Positions 25,530 to 34,818 of a DNA stretch of 64,000 bases are shown piece after piece. The stretch is from NCBI GenBank assembly GCA_016292215.1, contig JAEFBB010000001.1:124001-188000 (forward strand), read 5' to 3'. The translations under genes were made by a program, and so were the position numbers. The DNA is from Saccharofermentans sp. (GTDB taxonomy: Bacteria > Bacillota > Clostridia > Saccharofermentanales > Saccharofermentanaceae). The notes below the pieces were generated by a model. The model did no database searches. It was given only the letters and a program-made list of their open reading frames with translations, and was not told the origin of the DNA. Positions within the stretch are counted from its first letter, which is position 1. Each line of letters starts with the position of its first letter.

Positions 25530-26111
25530 ATGGTGAAGTTTAATTGTACAGTAAAGGACATTTTCAGAAGGGCCAACATGATCGATCTGGCGGTCAGGAA
25601 GCTTGCCGATAACGGCTATTCCGAGCATGCGGTTACTTATGCTCTTATAAGGGATAATCTTTATAATGCTCTGGCATATGCCGCATCTAATATGAATAAG
25701 TGTGAGTATGATGTCGCAGTCAGCTACTTCGGCTCCAGAGAGTCTGAGCAGAAGATCGCCGAGACGGCTTACTATACCCACAGGACCATCAGACGCTATG
25801 TGCGTAAGGCTTGCGAGCTTGTAAGCAATTATTTCTCCGAATACCTCGGTATCGAGTTCCTGCCTAACGAGACCAGGTCTATCTCTTGCGAGATCTCTTC
25901 AGGCTCTTTCTGGGAGAAGGTCAATTCTCTTATGAACGGCAGTATCGAGAATGCCTGTGCGGTCATCCTCAGCCGTTATGAGAATAATACCGTGAATGCC
26001 GTCTGCACAGTCTGCTCCATGGGAGCCAAGAAGGTTAAGGCCATCCTTAATGCTTTCGACAGCGTAGTAACGGTCTACGATATGCCTGCCGAGAAGCGCA
26101 GCGCTGTTTAA
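25530..26111 (+). CDS. Hypothetical protein with HTH-like segment
   Basis: A 193-residue soluble protein. Around residues 75-105 the stretch IAETAYYTHRTIRRYVRKAC resembles a region-4 or ArpU-type helix-turn-helix. The C-terminal half contains Cys-rich SMGAKKVKAILNAF. AGAGG precedes the ATG and a strong terminator follows. DNA binding is likely, but the family is not recognised. Confidence 0.65.
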   Translation: MVKFNCTVKDIFRRANMIDLAVRKLADNGYSEHAVTYALIRDNLYNALAYAASNMNKCEYDVAVSYFGSRESEQKIAETAYYTHRTIRRYVRKACELVSNYFSEYLGIEFLPNETRSISCEISSGSFWEKVNSLMNGSIENACAVILSRYENNTVNAVCTVCSMGAKKVKAILNAFDSVVTVYDMPAEKRSAV

Positions 26112-26143
26112 TCCGCAAATAACCGGAATCTCCGTACCATTGG

Positions 26144-26184
26144 GACAGAGCATTTAAGTTAATCTGAATGCTCTGTCTTAATGT
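26144..26184 (+). terminator. Rho-independent terminator
   Basis: GACAGAGCATT pairs with AATGCTCTGTC over 11 bp and is followed by TTAATGTT. A TATAAT for the next gene starts at 26185. Confidence 0.8.
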
Positions 26185-26236
26185 TATAATCTAAGAGCTG
26201 ATCCTTGATCAGTAATCCGTTTTGGAGGATGGATCT

Positions 26237-26725
26237 ATGACTATCACATTCGATAAGCTCCCCAAGAATCTTGATGAACTTAAGGCATTACCGGAGTCAT
26301 CCCTTTCCGAGCCTGAATATACGGCTGCTCTTTTTATTGCAGTAATGATGCACTATATGGAGAACAAGGAAGAGACATATGCCATGCTCGAATACCTTAA
26401 GGGACCTTACGGATTATCCACATTTGAGAAGCAGTTTTTAGCTGACAGAATGGCAGACGGCAAAGACTGCGTAGTCCGTTCTTTCTTTAACGGAACATCA
26501 CCCGATAATGATTACACTCCTTCAATCCCTTATACGATCGAGACAGAGAGGGGCTTCGACCAGGAGATAGAAGGCAGGATGAAGATTTTTCTGGTATCTT
26601 CCGGTGCAGACAGCAAGCGCCATATCCTTCTTCGTCATAAGCCTTCGACAAACCAGTGGTTTGTCGAAGACCAGCTCCTTCTCGGAATGGTAAGAGTACC
26701 CAAGACACAGGATCCCTGGGCTTAA
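26237..26725 (+). CDS. Hypothetical protein, DUF6935-like
   Basis: A 162-residue soluble protein: an N-terminal helical half (YTAALFIAVMMHYMENKEE, YLKGPYGLSTFEKQF) and a C-terminal beta half ending HKPSTNQWFVEDQLLL. The SFFNGTSPDNDYTPSIP segment is typical of a conserved clostridial family that I tentatively identify with DUF6935. No catalytic motif is evident. ATG at 26237 is preferred because GGAGGA lies 9 bp upstream. Confidence 0.75.
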   Translation: MTITFDKLPKNLDELKALPESSLSEPEYTAALFIAVMMHYMENKEETYAMLEYLKGPYGLSTFEKQFLADRMADGKDCVVRSFFNGTSPDNDYTPSIPYTIETERGFDQEIEGRMKIFLVSSGADSKRHILLRHKPSTNQWFVEDQLLLGMVRVPKTQDPWA

Positions 26726-26749
26726 GGTCTTTTAGGAGCGCTGATCACC

Positions 26750-27967
26750 GTGAAGTCTGAGAGAGCCTTTCCCAAACTTATAATAACCTCAAAGGCAGCC
26801 AGGTCTTTGAAGAACGGTCATCCGTGGGTTTATGCGGATGAGATCACTTCTATTGAAGGAGCGCCTTCTGACGGCGTTATCGTTGATTGCTTTGAAGGCA
26901 CAAGCTGGCAGGGTGCAGGCTTTTATAACTCCAAGTCTAAGATCGCGGTAAGGATCATATCCAGGAACAGCAATGATGTATTTGATGAGAAGTTCTGGTA
27001 CAGAAGGATACTTTATGCCGTAAAGTACCGCATGACCGTAATGCAGGGAGATGATTTCCTATGCTGCAGGCTGATACACGGCGAAGCTGACCAGATGCCG
27101 GGCTTTACTTGTGACAGGTACGGAGACATAGCTGTTACGCAGATCGCATGCCTCGGCTTAGAGCAGAATAAAGATTCTATATACAAAGCCCTTCTGACTG
27201 TCTTTGAAGAGCTTGGGCAGCCTCTTAAGGGCATCTATGAGCGCAATGAGCTTGCGCTAAGAGAGAAGGAAGGCTTAGAGCTCTACAAGGGCTGGTACGG
27301 CGGTGCTGATTATCCGTGCATCACTGAGATCATTGAGAACGGTATCAAGTATTCTGTCGATGTGGAGAACGGCCAGAAGACCGGTTTCTTCCTTGACCAG
27401 AAATATAACAGGCAGGCTGCTGCACGTATTGCAAAAGATAAGAATGTGCTCGACTGCTTTACCCACACGGGTTCTTTCGGACTTAACTGCGCATTAGGCG
27501 GAGCAAAGCACGTTACCAGTGTCGATATTTCTTCCCAGGCTATTGATATGGCAAGAGCAAATGCCGTAAGGAACGGCCTTGAGAATAAGATCGATTATGT
27601 CTGCGAGGATGTTTTCGAGCTTTTGACAAAGATGGCAGAGAAGAAAGACCATTCATTCGATTACATAATCCTTGATCCGCCCGCATTTACCAAGTCGAGG
27701 CAGACTGTAGATTCGGCGGGCAGGGGATATAAGGAGATCAATCTCAAGGCGATGAAGCTGCTTCCCAGAGGCGGTTATCTTGCGACATGCTCGTGCTCGC
27801 ACTTCATGACAGATGAATTATTCAGGAAGATGCTTTCTGCTGCTGCAAGAGACGCGAGCGTCAGTTTAAGACAGATCGAGGCAAGGACGCAGGCGCCGGA
27901 TCATCCGATACTCTGGAACGTTCCGGAGACGGATTATCTGAAGTTTTATATTTTCCAGGTGGTTTAA
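26750..27967 (+). CDS. RlmI-like class I rRNA cytosine methyltransferase
   Basis: A 405-residue protein with an N-terminal PUA domain (LKNGHPWVYADEI) and a C-terminal Rossmann methyltransferase. S-adenosylmethionine motif I reads VLDCFTHTGSFGL, followed by VTSVDISSQAI, the catalytic-type motif IILDPPAF and the late CSCSHFM. This matches 23S rRNA (cytosine-C5) methyltransferases of the RlmI group, including the Cys in the CSCSH segment. The start is GTG, with AGGAGC about 11 bp upstream. Its last 4 bp overlap the convergent membrane glycosyltransferase gene. Confidence 0.92.
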   Translation: MKSERAFPKLIITSKAARSLKNGHPWVYADEITSIEGAPSDGVIVDCFEGTSWQGAGFYNSKSKIAVRIISRNSNDVFDEKFWYRRILYAVKYRMTVMQGDDFLCCRLIHGEADQMPGFTCDRYGDIAVTQIACLGLEQNKDSIYKALLTVFEELGQPLKGIYERNELALREKEGLELYKGWYGGADYPCITEIIENGIKYSVDVENGQKTGFFLDQKYNRQAAARIAKDKNVLDCFTHTGSFGLNCALGGAKHVTSVDISSQAIDMARANAVRNGLENKIDYVCEDVFELLTKMAEKKDHSFDYIILDPPAFTKSRQTVDSAGRGYKEINLKAMKLLPRGGYLATCSCSHFMTDELFRKMLSAAARDASVSLRQIEARTQAPDHPILWNVPETDYLKFYIFQVV

Positions 27968-29511
27968 ATCCTCTTATAAAGTTTGAAGCCTTCGAGGAAC
28001 GCTTTGCCTGTGTAGTCTACGCAGAATATCGTCTCTGTCTGTATCAGTTCGTAATTATCCCAGGCACCTTCGCAGAAGTAGTCCGTTACGATGTAGTCGT
28101 AATAGCCTTCATCGATGAGTCTGTGCTGCTCTTCCAATATGGCGGGATAAGAGTTCTGGATGTTGAGGTAGCAGTAGAACCTGTTGGCGGGCATGAGGCC
28201 TGCAACGGTGAAAAATCCTGAATCCATGACTTCGTAAGTAAGGATCTTGGCATCGGGAGTCTGGTTGATCGTGGCAGCCATACGGTACTGCGCGAGATAA
28301 TCCTTGGGCTTGAATATGAGATACATGTTCTTGCACATGATTATCGTAAATACATAAGTGATCAAAAGGCCTCCCGTGGCAAGCCGTTTAATGAAAGCCG
28401 AATGATCTTTTGATGCTTTTGCAATATAGTTCAGGAGCTTTATTGCCGGGATCAAGGTCAGGCAGAAACAATATGCCATGATGTACCCGTAATAGTAGAT
28501 CAATACCAGTCTGGTGTAGATAACACTTAAAGCGAGAGCAAAGGTTACGAGGAACAGGCAGACAGCTTTCCTGCGGTGAGGTTTTCCTATGAACACGAGG
28601 GATATCAGAGACAAGAAGAGCATGATCCCGTATGTCGGATATTCTTTGGAAAGTTTTAAAGTAGCCTTAAAAGGAATGTAGATGTTTTTGATTACTGGGA
28701 TTGCTGCCAGACCGTGTGCCTTAGCGCCTGAATGATATAGGAACATATTATTATAGAAATATGCTTCCCAGAGAGAGTCTAAGGCTTTGTTTGCAGCGAA
28801 ATAGATCAGTACCGGAATACTGATGATAATGATGCCTAAAAGAAATCTCCAGACCAGCGACCAAAGCTTAACGATGCTTTTGCGCTTGATCGTAAGGACG
28901 AGGATATAAAGGCAAAAGCCTGCGAAGAACCCTAAGAATGTGTATTTGATCCAGAGAACGATTCCCGTGAAAAGACCGATAAGAAGTGCTTCCTTGTTTG
29001 AAGGGAGACCGTCGCCTTTAATGATGGACTTTAGTCCGAAGTAAAGCGCGATGGTAAGAAGAGGAAAGCAGATCTCTTCAGCGTTGCCGCCGAAGTTGAA
29101 CATGTAGAGGGTATATGTGATTCCGAGGAAAAGCGGCATCACTGCTATTGCATACTTAGATGGCTCGACAACCAGCTTGGCCGTTTCCCATGAGAAGATG
29201 GCGAAAAGAGATGCCGAGATGCATTCTACTATCCAGCTGCCGATAAATGATTTCTCGGAGATAAGAGCGGCAAGGGCGTAGATAAAGTAGAGAAGAGGGC
29301 CCTTCTGTTCGTAGAGGTCCCTGTAAGGCACGTAGCCGTGAATAATGCCGCGTCCGAGCGTGAAAAAGCAGTTCGCATCGTCCCATGGGTTATACGGGTA
29401 AAGAGGTGAACTGGTAGACACGAAGGTGATCGTGACTATGGCTGACATTATAAGAATAACAAGCTCTGAACGGGAAAGCTTGCTATTGCCTTTCAGGATT
29501 TCAGACTGCAT
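27964..29511 (-). CDS. GT-C (ArnT/PMT-like) membrane glycosyltransferase
   Basis: A 515-residue protein with about eleven helices. After the first helix comes a loop carrying NPWDDANCFFTLGRGIIHG, PYRDLYEQKGPLLYFIYAL, the acidic first outer loop and Lys-Gly-Pro motif of GT-C transferases that use polyprenyl-phosphate sugars. The C-terminal 100 residues are soluble and outer. The acceptor is unknown; cell-surface glycan or lipid modification is likely. It lies 27 bp downstream of the superoxide reductase gene on the same strand. Confidence 0.85.
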   Translation of the reverse strand: MQSEILKGNSKLSRSELVILIMSAIVTITFVSTSSPLYPYNPWDDANCFFTLGRGIIHGYVPYRDLYEQKGPLLYFIYALAALISEKSFIGSWIVECISASLFAIFSWETAKLVVEPSKYAIAVMPLFLGITYTLYMFNFGGNAEEICFPLLTIALYFGLKSIIKGDGLPSNKEALLIGLFTGIVLWIKYTFLGFFAGFCLYILVLTIKRKSIVKLWSLVWRFLLGIIIISIPVLIYFAANKALDSLWEAYFYNNMFLYHSGAKAHGLAAIPVIKNIYIPFKATLKLSKEYPTYGIMLFLSLISLVFIGKPHRRKAVCLFLVTFALALSVIYTRLVLIYYYGYIMAYCFCLTLIPAIKLLNYIAKASKDHSAFIKRLATGGLLITYVFTIIMCKNMYLIFKPKDYLAQYRMAATINQTPDAKILTYEVMDSGFFTVAGLMPANRFYCYLNIQNSYPAILEEQHRLIDEGYYDYIVTDYFCEGAWDNYELIQTETIFCVDYTGKAFLEGFKLYKRI

Positions 29512-29538
29512 GAATGACCGCTATGAGAAAAGCCCGGA

Positions 29539-29898
29539 TTATGCTTCGGCTTTCCACAGACCGTGGAGGTTGCAGTACTCGTAAGCTGCGATGACCTTCT
29601 CGTCAGATGCGATGGTGAATACGGCAACGGGATCTTCACCGGGCTTGAGCTGTCTTACGATAGCGCCCTTGTCGGTCTCCAAAGCTACGAAAGTAATGTA
29701 GTGGGCGTCCATCATGGGGTGAGCTACTTCGCCTACGGAAACGGTTACTTCCTGACCGTTAATGCTGATCACCGGTACATGCTTCTCGCCGGCAGCATCA
29801 GTAGTATTGGGGATGAGCTCCTGAAGATTGCCGCCCTGGCAGTCAGTCTCAAAAAGCTTAGTTACAACAGTACCGCACTTACCTATAAAGAACTTCAT
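29539..29898 (-). CDS. Superoxide reductase (desulfoferrodoxin family), Center I degenerate
   Basis: A 119-residue cytoplasmic enzyme that reduces superoxide to hydrogen peroxide in anaerobes. The catalytic Fe(His)4Cys site is complete: EKHVPVI, VAHPMMDAHYI and the late YCNLHGLW. The N-terminal desulforedoxin part, which in class I/III enzymes binds iron with four Cys (CxxC and CC), is present in length but keeps only two Cys (IGKCGTV, ETDCQGG). The structural Center I is therefore lost, as in class III enzymes. AGGAGG precedes the ATG. Confidence 0.92.
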   Translation of the reverse strand: MKFFIGKCGTVVTKLFETDCQGGNLQELIPNTTDAAGEKHVPVISINGQEVTVSVGEVAHPMMDAHYITFVALETDKGAIVRQLKPGEDPVAVFTIASDEKVIAAYEYCNLHGLWKAEA

Positions 29899-30160
29899 GA
29901 TGAAAACCTCCTATTGGCATTTAATCAATTAAAACCATTATATCATTTGTGCGTTTTAATGGCTTTTGTACGGTCAATTGAAAATCATTATGCTGGCGAT
30001 ATTTGCAAACGAGACTAAAACTTAATGGAAACGGCACAGGAACCACGGGAAATGCCCAAAAATAAAAGCTATTTAACTTAATTGTGCCCGCACCGTTATG
30101 TATAATCTCAGCGGAGATCAGAAATGACTCCGGTGGAAAAATTTATGTGAGGTGGAATGT

Positions 30161-30934
30161 ATGGCAAACATTTTCGATTTTACGGGAAGAGTAGCCGTTG
30201 TTACAGGTTGCTCGACAGGACTTGGTGTTCAGATGGCTAAGGCTCTTGCTAATCAGGGCTGCAACATAGTAGCGATTGCTCGCCGTCAGAACCTCATTGA
30301 TGAAGTTGCAGCAGAGATCGCTCAGACTTACGGAGTAAAGACACTCGCTGTAAAGCTTGATATTACAGATACTGATGCAGTAAATGCTGCAGTTGATGAG
30401 ATCCTCGAGAAGATGGGCAGGATCGATATCCTCGTAAATAACGCAGGTACAGGCGCTGTTGCTCCCGCTGAGGACATTACAGATGAGCAGTTCATGAACG
30501 AGATGGACATCGACCTCTTTGGTTCATTCAGAATGGCAAGAGCAATCGCTAAGAAGGCAATGATCCCCGCTAAGTTCGGCAGAGTCATCAACATCGCTTC
30601 CATGTACGGTCTTGTCGGAAATAAGGTTGCACCTTGCTCACCTTATCATGCAGCAAAGGGAGGCGTTGTTAACCTCACAAGAGGTCTTGCAGCAGAGTGG
30701 GGTAAGTATGGAATCACAGTAAACTGCATCTGCCCCGGTTACTTCTACAGCCCTCTTACGAAGGAGACTCTCGATTCAGAGTTCTTCCAGGCTAATGCAA
30801 GAACAATGATCCCTCTCGAAAGATACGGAAATGACGGTGAGCTCGATACAGCTATCTGCTTCCTGTCTTCTCCCGCAACAACATACGTTACAGGCGTTAA
30901 CCTCCCCGTAGACGGCGGTTATACCGCAATGTAA
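30161..30934 (+). CDS. SDR-family oxidoreductase, gluconate 5-dehydrogenase-like
   Basis: A 257-residue short-chain dehydrogenase. It has the NAD(P) motif TGCSTGLG, NNAG, a catalytic Ser in NIASMYG, the YHAAK pair and the PGYF segment. Similarity in the C-terminal part (PLERYGNDGELDTAICFLSS, VNLPVDGGY) points to the gluconate 5-dehydrogenase/3-ketoacyl-reductase branch acting on sugar acids. Substrate assignment is tentative. ATG at 30161 has TGAGGTGG upstream; a GTG at 30152 is less likely. A TATAAT at 30101-30106 and a strong terminator make it monocistronic. Confidence 0.88.
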   Translation: MANIFDFTGRVAVVTGCSTGLGVQMAKALANQGCNIVAIARRQNLIDEVAAEIAQTYGVKTLAVKLDITDTDAVNAAVDEILEKMGRIDILVNNAGTGAVAPAEDITDEQFMNEMDIDLFGSFRMARAIAKKAMIPAKFGRVINIASMYGLVGNKVAPCSPYHAAKGGVVNLTRGLAAEWGKYGITVNCICPGYFYSPLTKETLDSEFFQANARTMIPLERYGNDGELDTAICFLSSPATTYVTGVNLPVDGGYTAM

Positions 30935-30976
30935 CGGCTCAAACAGTTAATTCTCGTTTTTGAGTTTTTAATATTG

Positions 30977-31020
30977 CTGTGCAGGTCTTTTTATCAAAAA
31001 GACTTGCACAGTTTCTTTTT
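30977..31020 (+). terminator. Strong terminator after SDR gene
   Basis: CTGTGCA-G-GTCTTTTT pairs with AAAAAGAC-T-TGCACAG across a 3-nt loop and is followed by TTTCTTTTT. Confidence 0.9.
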
Positions 31021-31060
31021 GTGTTAGAATTAGCCTTGGATAAGCAAGGGGGACGGATTT

Positions 31061-32920
31061 TTGGAAAACAGAGGCGACAGATTTATATTCTCTCGCAAAG
31101 AACTGAAGCGTGCGGCCAGAACAAGCTTTAAACATCACTACCTGATGTTTGTATTTACCTGCCTTATCGCCTTGATCCTGCAGGTAGAGTTTTTCGCTTC
31201 CGATAACATAATCAGCGTCAGACGTCAGGTTATTTCCGATGCGGCGCAGGCTGCTTATGAGCTTACGGGTTCTTCAAGCGTTAAGAATCTCGGGGATATT
31301 TATTCTGACATAGACGAAGACGCTGACTCACTTTACAAAGACGTCCGCCAATATCTTTATACCAAGAGCTTCGAAAACGAGAATACCGCCGAGATCTTCG
31401 GAAGAACTAAGGGAACATTGAACCAGATAATTAACTTCGTGGCAGAGAATACTTTTGTCGCGAATATCTATTCGATCATTACCCAGTTTGTCGGGTCGGA
31501 AAGTGTGGCCCGGTATATTATGATCATCCTTACGCTCCTGGTGACTGCGTTCCTGTGGCTTTATTTCCGTAATATTTATATAGCCGTGAGCCGAAGGATA
31601 TTCCTCGAGGGCAGGATCTACAAAAAGATCCCGTTCTCCAAGTATCTGTTCTTCATCAAGATGAAAAGGTGGACCAGAGCATCGTTTGCGATGGGTATTA
31701 AGAGCGTACTGGAATTCATCTCTATGATGACTATAGTAGGCTGGCCTGTAGTGCATTACGGTCTGTACCTCGTTCCTTATATCGTTGCCGAGAATCCTGA
31801 CGTAAGACCTTTTGAAGCAGTAAAGCTCTCATGGAACATGATGAAGGGCAATAAGTTTAAGCTCTTCCTTTTGACCCTGAGCTTCCTCGGCTGGAATATC
31901 CTGGGATTCCTGACCTTAGGACTGGGCAACATCTTTTATGCAAACCCTTACATGATCAGCTGCTATGCCGAATTCTACACGGAACTCCGAAAGTTCTGCA
32001 AAGAGAAGAACATGCCCGGCACAGAGCTGCTTAATGATACATATCTCTTCGTAAGAGCAGATTCCAATACTCTTCTTGAGACTTACGAAGATGTGATCAC
32101 CGAGCTTCAGAAGCCGGAATATTCTACGGAAGGCCTTGAGACAAGGCGTACCAAGTTCTTCGCTAAATACTTCGGCTTTGTCATTACGTACAGCAAGGAC
32201 GAGAATGAGTACGAGAAGCGTGAGGCATTAAAGCAGAGAATGAAAGCTCTTAAGCTTCAAGCTGACGGCGCGGTATATCCTTCAAGGCTTTCACCCATAC
32301 CTGAGCAGAGAAGAATAACTGCCCTCGATAATATCCATTACCTCAGGCACTATTCGCTCTCGTCTCTGACATTCATGTTCTTCATCTTTTCGTTCGTCGG
32401 CTGGGCATGGGAGCTTTTCTACTACTTCCTCATGAAGGGAAAGCTCATCAACCGCGGAGTACTCCATGGCCCCTGGCTCCCGATATACGGATTCGGCGGA
32501 GTGTTTATCCTGCTGCTCCTTAACGTTTTCCGTAAAAGACCGTTTATATTTACCATCATGACTATGGTCCTTTGCGGAACGGTAGAGTATTACACAGGTG
32601 TCGTGTTAGAGTACTTCCTGCACCGGAAATGGTGGGATTACAGCGGATACTTCCTCAATATCAACGGCAGGATCTGTGCAGAAGGATTGTTTGTATTCGC
32701 CGTAGCCGGCGTATCGTTCACCTATGTCTTTGCACCGATCCTGGATAATCTGATACGAAAGATCAATAAGCATATCCTCAGGTGGTTCTGTATCGCGCTG
32801 TGCGCTCTCATAGTTTTCGATACGATCTACACATGGACGATCAAGCCTAACTCAGGTTACGGCATCACCGGCAGCTTCGATCACGATGAAGACCCGGTTT
32901 ACACAGAGCAAACCGAATAA
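31061..32920 (+). CDS. DUF975-CmpB-type membrane fusion protein
   Basis: A 619-residue membrane protein that joins two families usually encoded separately. Residues about 10-300 match DUF975 (FSRKELKRAARTSFKHHY, several helices, VRPFEAVKLSWNMMKGNKFKLF, LGLGNIFYANPY). After a polar linker of about 100 residues, residues about 430-570 match the CmpB-like putative permease family (FSFVGWAWELFYY, NRGVLHGPWLPIYGFGG, YYTGVVLEYFLHRKWWDYS). Neither family has a proven role. The start is TTG with AAGGGGG upstream. Confidence 0.85.
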   Translation: MENRGDRFIFSRKELKRAARTSFKHHYLMFVFTCLIALILQVEFFASDNIISVRRQVISDAAQAAYELTGSSSVKNLGDIYSDIDEDADSLYKDVRQYLYTKSFENENTAEIFGRTKGTLNQIINFVAENTFVANIYSIITQFVGSESVARYIMIILTLLVTAFLWLYFRNIYIAVSRRIFLEGRIYKKIPFSKYLFFIKMKRWTRASFAMGIKSVLEFISMMTIVGWPVVHYGLYLVPYIVAENPDVRPFEAVKLSWNMMKGNKFKLFLLTLSFLGWNILGFLTLGLGNIFYANPYMISCYAEFYTELRKFCKEKNMPGTELLNDTYLFVRADSNTLLETYEDVITELQKPEYSTEGLETRRTKFFAKYFGFVITYSKDENEYEKREALKQRMKALKLQADGAVYPSRLSPIPEQRRITALDNIHYLRHYSLSSLTFMFFIFSFVGWAWELFYYFLMKGKLINRGVLHGPWLPIYGFGGVFILLLLNVFRKRPFIFTIMTMVLCGTVEYYTGVVLEYFLHRKWWDYSGYFLNINGRICAEGLFVFAVAGVSFTYVFAPILDNLIRKINKHILRWFCIALCALIVFDTIYTWTIKPNSGYGITGSFDHDEDPVYTEQTE

Positions 32921-32923
32921 CGT

Positions 32924-33175
32924 TTACAGACTGGTCAGGAAATTGATAGCTTGTGCGGCAAGGCCTGTTGCGAGAAGTACTGCAAAGATAACGATGCAGA
33001 TGATCGCATAGCAGAAGTAGGATCTTGCAAAATTCCTCTTGTTGATGTTCCTTGAGAACGAGCAGATTATCAGCAGAATGAAGCCTACTACCGGTATTGA
33101 GAACAAAAGCTGATAGCCGAAATAGCCCCACATCGAGATCGGACGATACTCGGCAGGTATGTTGTTGTGTTCCAT
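32924..33175 (-). CDS. Small two-helix membrane protein
   Basis: An 83-residue protein with two membrane helices (about residues 18-40 and 54-75) separated by a basic loop (RNINKRNFARSY). Start at 33175 is chosen over 33196 because AGGGAG precedes it. It resembles small clostridial membrane proteins of unknown function. The hairpin at 33198-33221 lies just upstream. Confidence 0.7.
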   Translation of the reverse strand: MEHNNIPAEYRPISMWGYFGYQLLFSIPVVGFILLIICSFSRNINKRNFARSYFCYAIICIVIFAVLLATGLAAQAINFLTSL

Positions 33176-33197
33176 ATGTTTTTCTCCCTTATTCATA

Positions 33198-33221
33198 GGT
33201 CTTTTTTAACAAAAAAAGACC
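33198..33221. terminator. Short A/T hairpin between divergent genes
   Basis: GGTCTTTTTT pairs with AAAAAAGACC around a loop of about 4 nt. It lies between divergent starts, so a terminator role is not obvious; it may be in the leader of the small membrane protein. Confidence 0.3.
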
Positions 33222-33314
33222 GTTTTCGATAAGCGTAAATATAGCACATATAACTTGTATTTCCTTTAAGAAAATGTTAATTTACCTCATATTGTTTATT
33301 AAGAGGGAAGAGTT

Positions 33315-34583
33315 ATGGAGAAGAAGCCTTTTGTTACTAAGAGCCAGATCGAAGAGATCACAAAATCATACCACACGCCGTTCTACATTTACGATGAGAA
33401 GGGCATCCGCGAGAACTGCAAACGCGTAAAAGAGGCATTTGCCTGGAATAAGGGCTTTAATGAGTTTTTCGCCGTAAAGGCAACACCTAATCCTTATATT
33501 CTGGATATCATCAACGATTACGGATTCGGCTTTGACTGTTCTTCGGAGGCAGAGCTTATTCTTGCTGACGCTGTAGGCGGACCGATCATGTTCTCATCAA
33601 ATGACACACCTGCAAGAGAGTACGCGCTCTGCGCCAATCTCGGCGGCATCATCAATCTTGACGATATCACTCATATCCCGTTCCTTGAGTACATCTTAGG
33701 ACCTGTTTTCCCTGAGGTGATGAGCTGCAGATATAATCCGGGCGGAGTATTCAAGCTCAGCAACGGCATCATGGATAATCCGGGCGATTCCAAGTACGGA
33801 ATGACAAAGGAGCAGCTTATCGAGGCTTACACACAGCTCAAGGCTCACGGCGTAAAGAAGTTCGGAATCCACGCTTTCCTTGCAAGTAACACTGTTACAA
33901 ACGAATATTATCCTACTCTTGCGGGCCAGCTCTTTGAGCTCGTAGTAGAGATCGCAGAGAAGGTAGGCATCGAATTCGCTTTCGTAAATCTCTCAGGCGG
34001 CGTAGGCATCGGATACAGACCTGAAGATACCCAGAACGACATCATGGCTATCGGTGAGGGCGTAAGAAAGCAGTTCGAGCGTGTTCTCGTTCCCGCAGGC
34101 ATGGGCGATGTTGCTATCTATACCGAGATGGGCAGATTCATGCTCGCTCCTTACGGCATGCTCATCACCAAGGCTGTTCACGAGAAGCACATCTATAAGG
34201 AATATATCGGTGTAGACGCATGCGCAGCAAACCTCATGAGACCTGCTATGTACGGCGCATATCATCACATTACGGTTCTCGGTAAGGAGGATGAGCCCTG
34301 CAGCTTCAAGTATGATGTCACCGGAAGCCTCTGCGAGAATAACGACAAGTTCGCGATCGACAGGATGCTACCTAAGATCGATATGGGCGATTATCTTGCT
34401 ATTCACGATGCAGGCGCGCATGGTTTTGCAATGGGCTACAACTATAACGGAAGACTCTGGTGCGCAGAGCTCCTGCTCAAGGAAGACGGATCAGTAGAAG
34501 AGATCAGAAGGGCACAGACGCTCAATGACTACTTCGCTACGTTCGATAACACCAAGTACGCTGATAAGCTCATCGGGAACTGA
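33315..34583 (+). CDS. lysA: Diaminopimelate decarboxylase
   Basis: A 422-residue PLP enzyme of the alanine-racemase fold that converts meso-diaminopimelate to lysine. The PLP lysine lies in FFAVKATPNPYIL (about residue 56). Other family motifs are FDCSSEAEL, NLSGGVGIGY, the phosphate-binding EMGRFMLAPYG and the CENNDKF/DYLAIHDAGAHGF segments of the C-terminal domain, including the active-site Cys of SLCENND. AGAGGGAAGAG precedes the ATG. It appears monocistronic, and no lysine riboswitch is recognisable in the 120-bp upstream gap. Confidence 0.93.
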   Translation: MEKKPFVTKSQIEEITKSYHTPFYIYDEKGIRENCKRVKEAFAWNKGFNEFFAVKATPNPYILDIINDYGFGFDCSSEAELILADAVGGPIMFSSNDTPAREYALCANLGGIINLDDITHIPFLEYILGPVFPEVMSCRYNPGGVFKLSNGIMDNPGDSKYGMTKEQLIEAYTQLKAHGVKKFGIHAFLASNTVTNEYYPTLAGQLFELVVEIAEKVGIEFAFVNLSGGVGIGYRPEDTQNDIMAIGEGVRKQFERVLVPAGMGDVAIYTEMGRFMLAPYGMLITKAVHEKHIYKEYIGVDACAANLMRPAMYGAYHHITVLGKEDEPCSFKYDVTGSLCENNDKFAIDRMLPKIDMGDYLAIHDAGAHGFAMGYNYNGRLWCAELLLKEDGSVEEIRRAQTLNDYFATFDNTKYADKLIGN

Positions 34584-34649
34584 TACTGATAAGGCCCGTA
34601 TTTATTGCGTTTGCGGCATTTTGACCGTCTCTTTAATCACTAAAATCAA

Positions 34650-34686
34650 GGTTCTGTGATTGTGCAATATGCACAAAAACAGAACC
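34650..34686 (+). terminator. Two-part hairpin after lysA
   Basis: GGTTCTG pairs with CAGAACC enclosing a second stem TTGTGCA/TGCACAA. TTTGTGTT follows. It is a likely terminator for lysA or a structured leader of the next gene. Confidence 0.55.
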
Positions 34687-34818
34687 TTTGTGTTATGCAA
34701 TCTGTTAAGTAAATCCATTGTTTGCAGCGGGGATGAAGAGTACTATGTAGCTGTCCAAAGGGAAAGCCTTTGGGGATAGTAAAAAAGGAATTTATACCAT
34801 ACAAGGAGGTATTACATA

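Noticed and set aside
25401..25781. Minus-strand reading frame of 126 codons
   Set aside because: It lies mostly opposite the plus-strand gene at 25530, which has a ribosome site, a terminator and a more protein-like sequence.
33222..33314. Lysine riboswitch before lysA
   Set aside because: The gap is too short and no lysine-riboswitch-like set of stems is visible.
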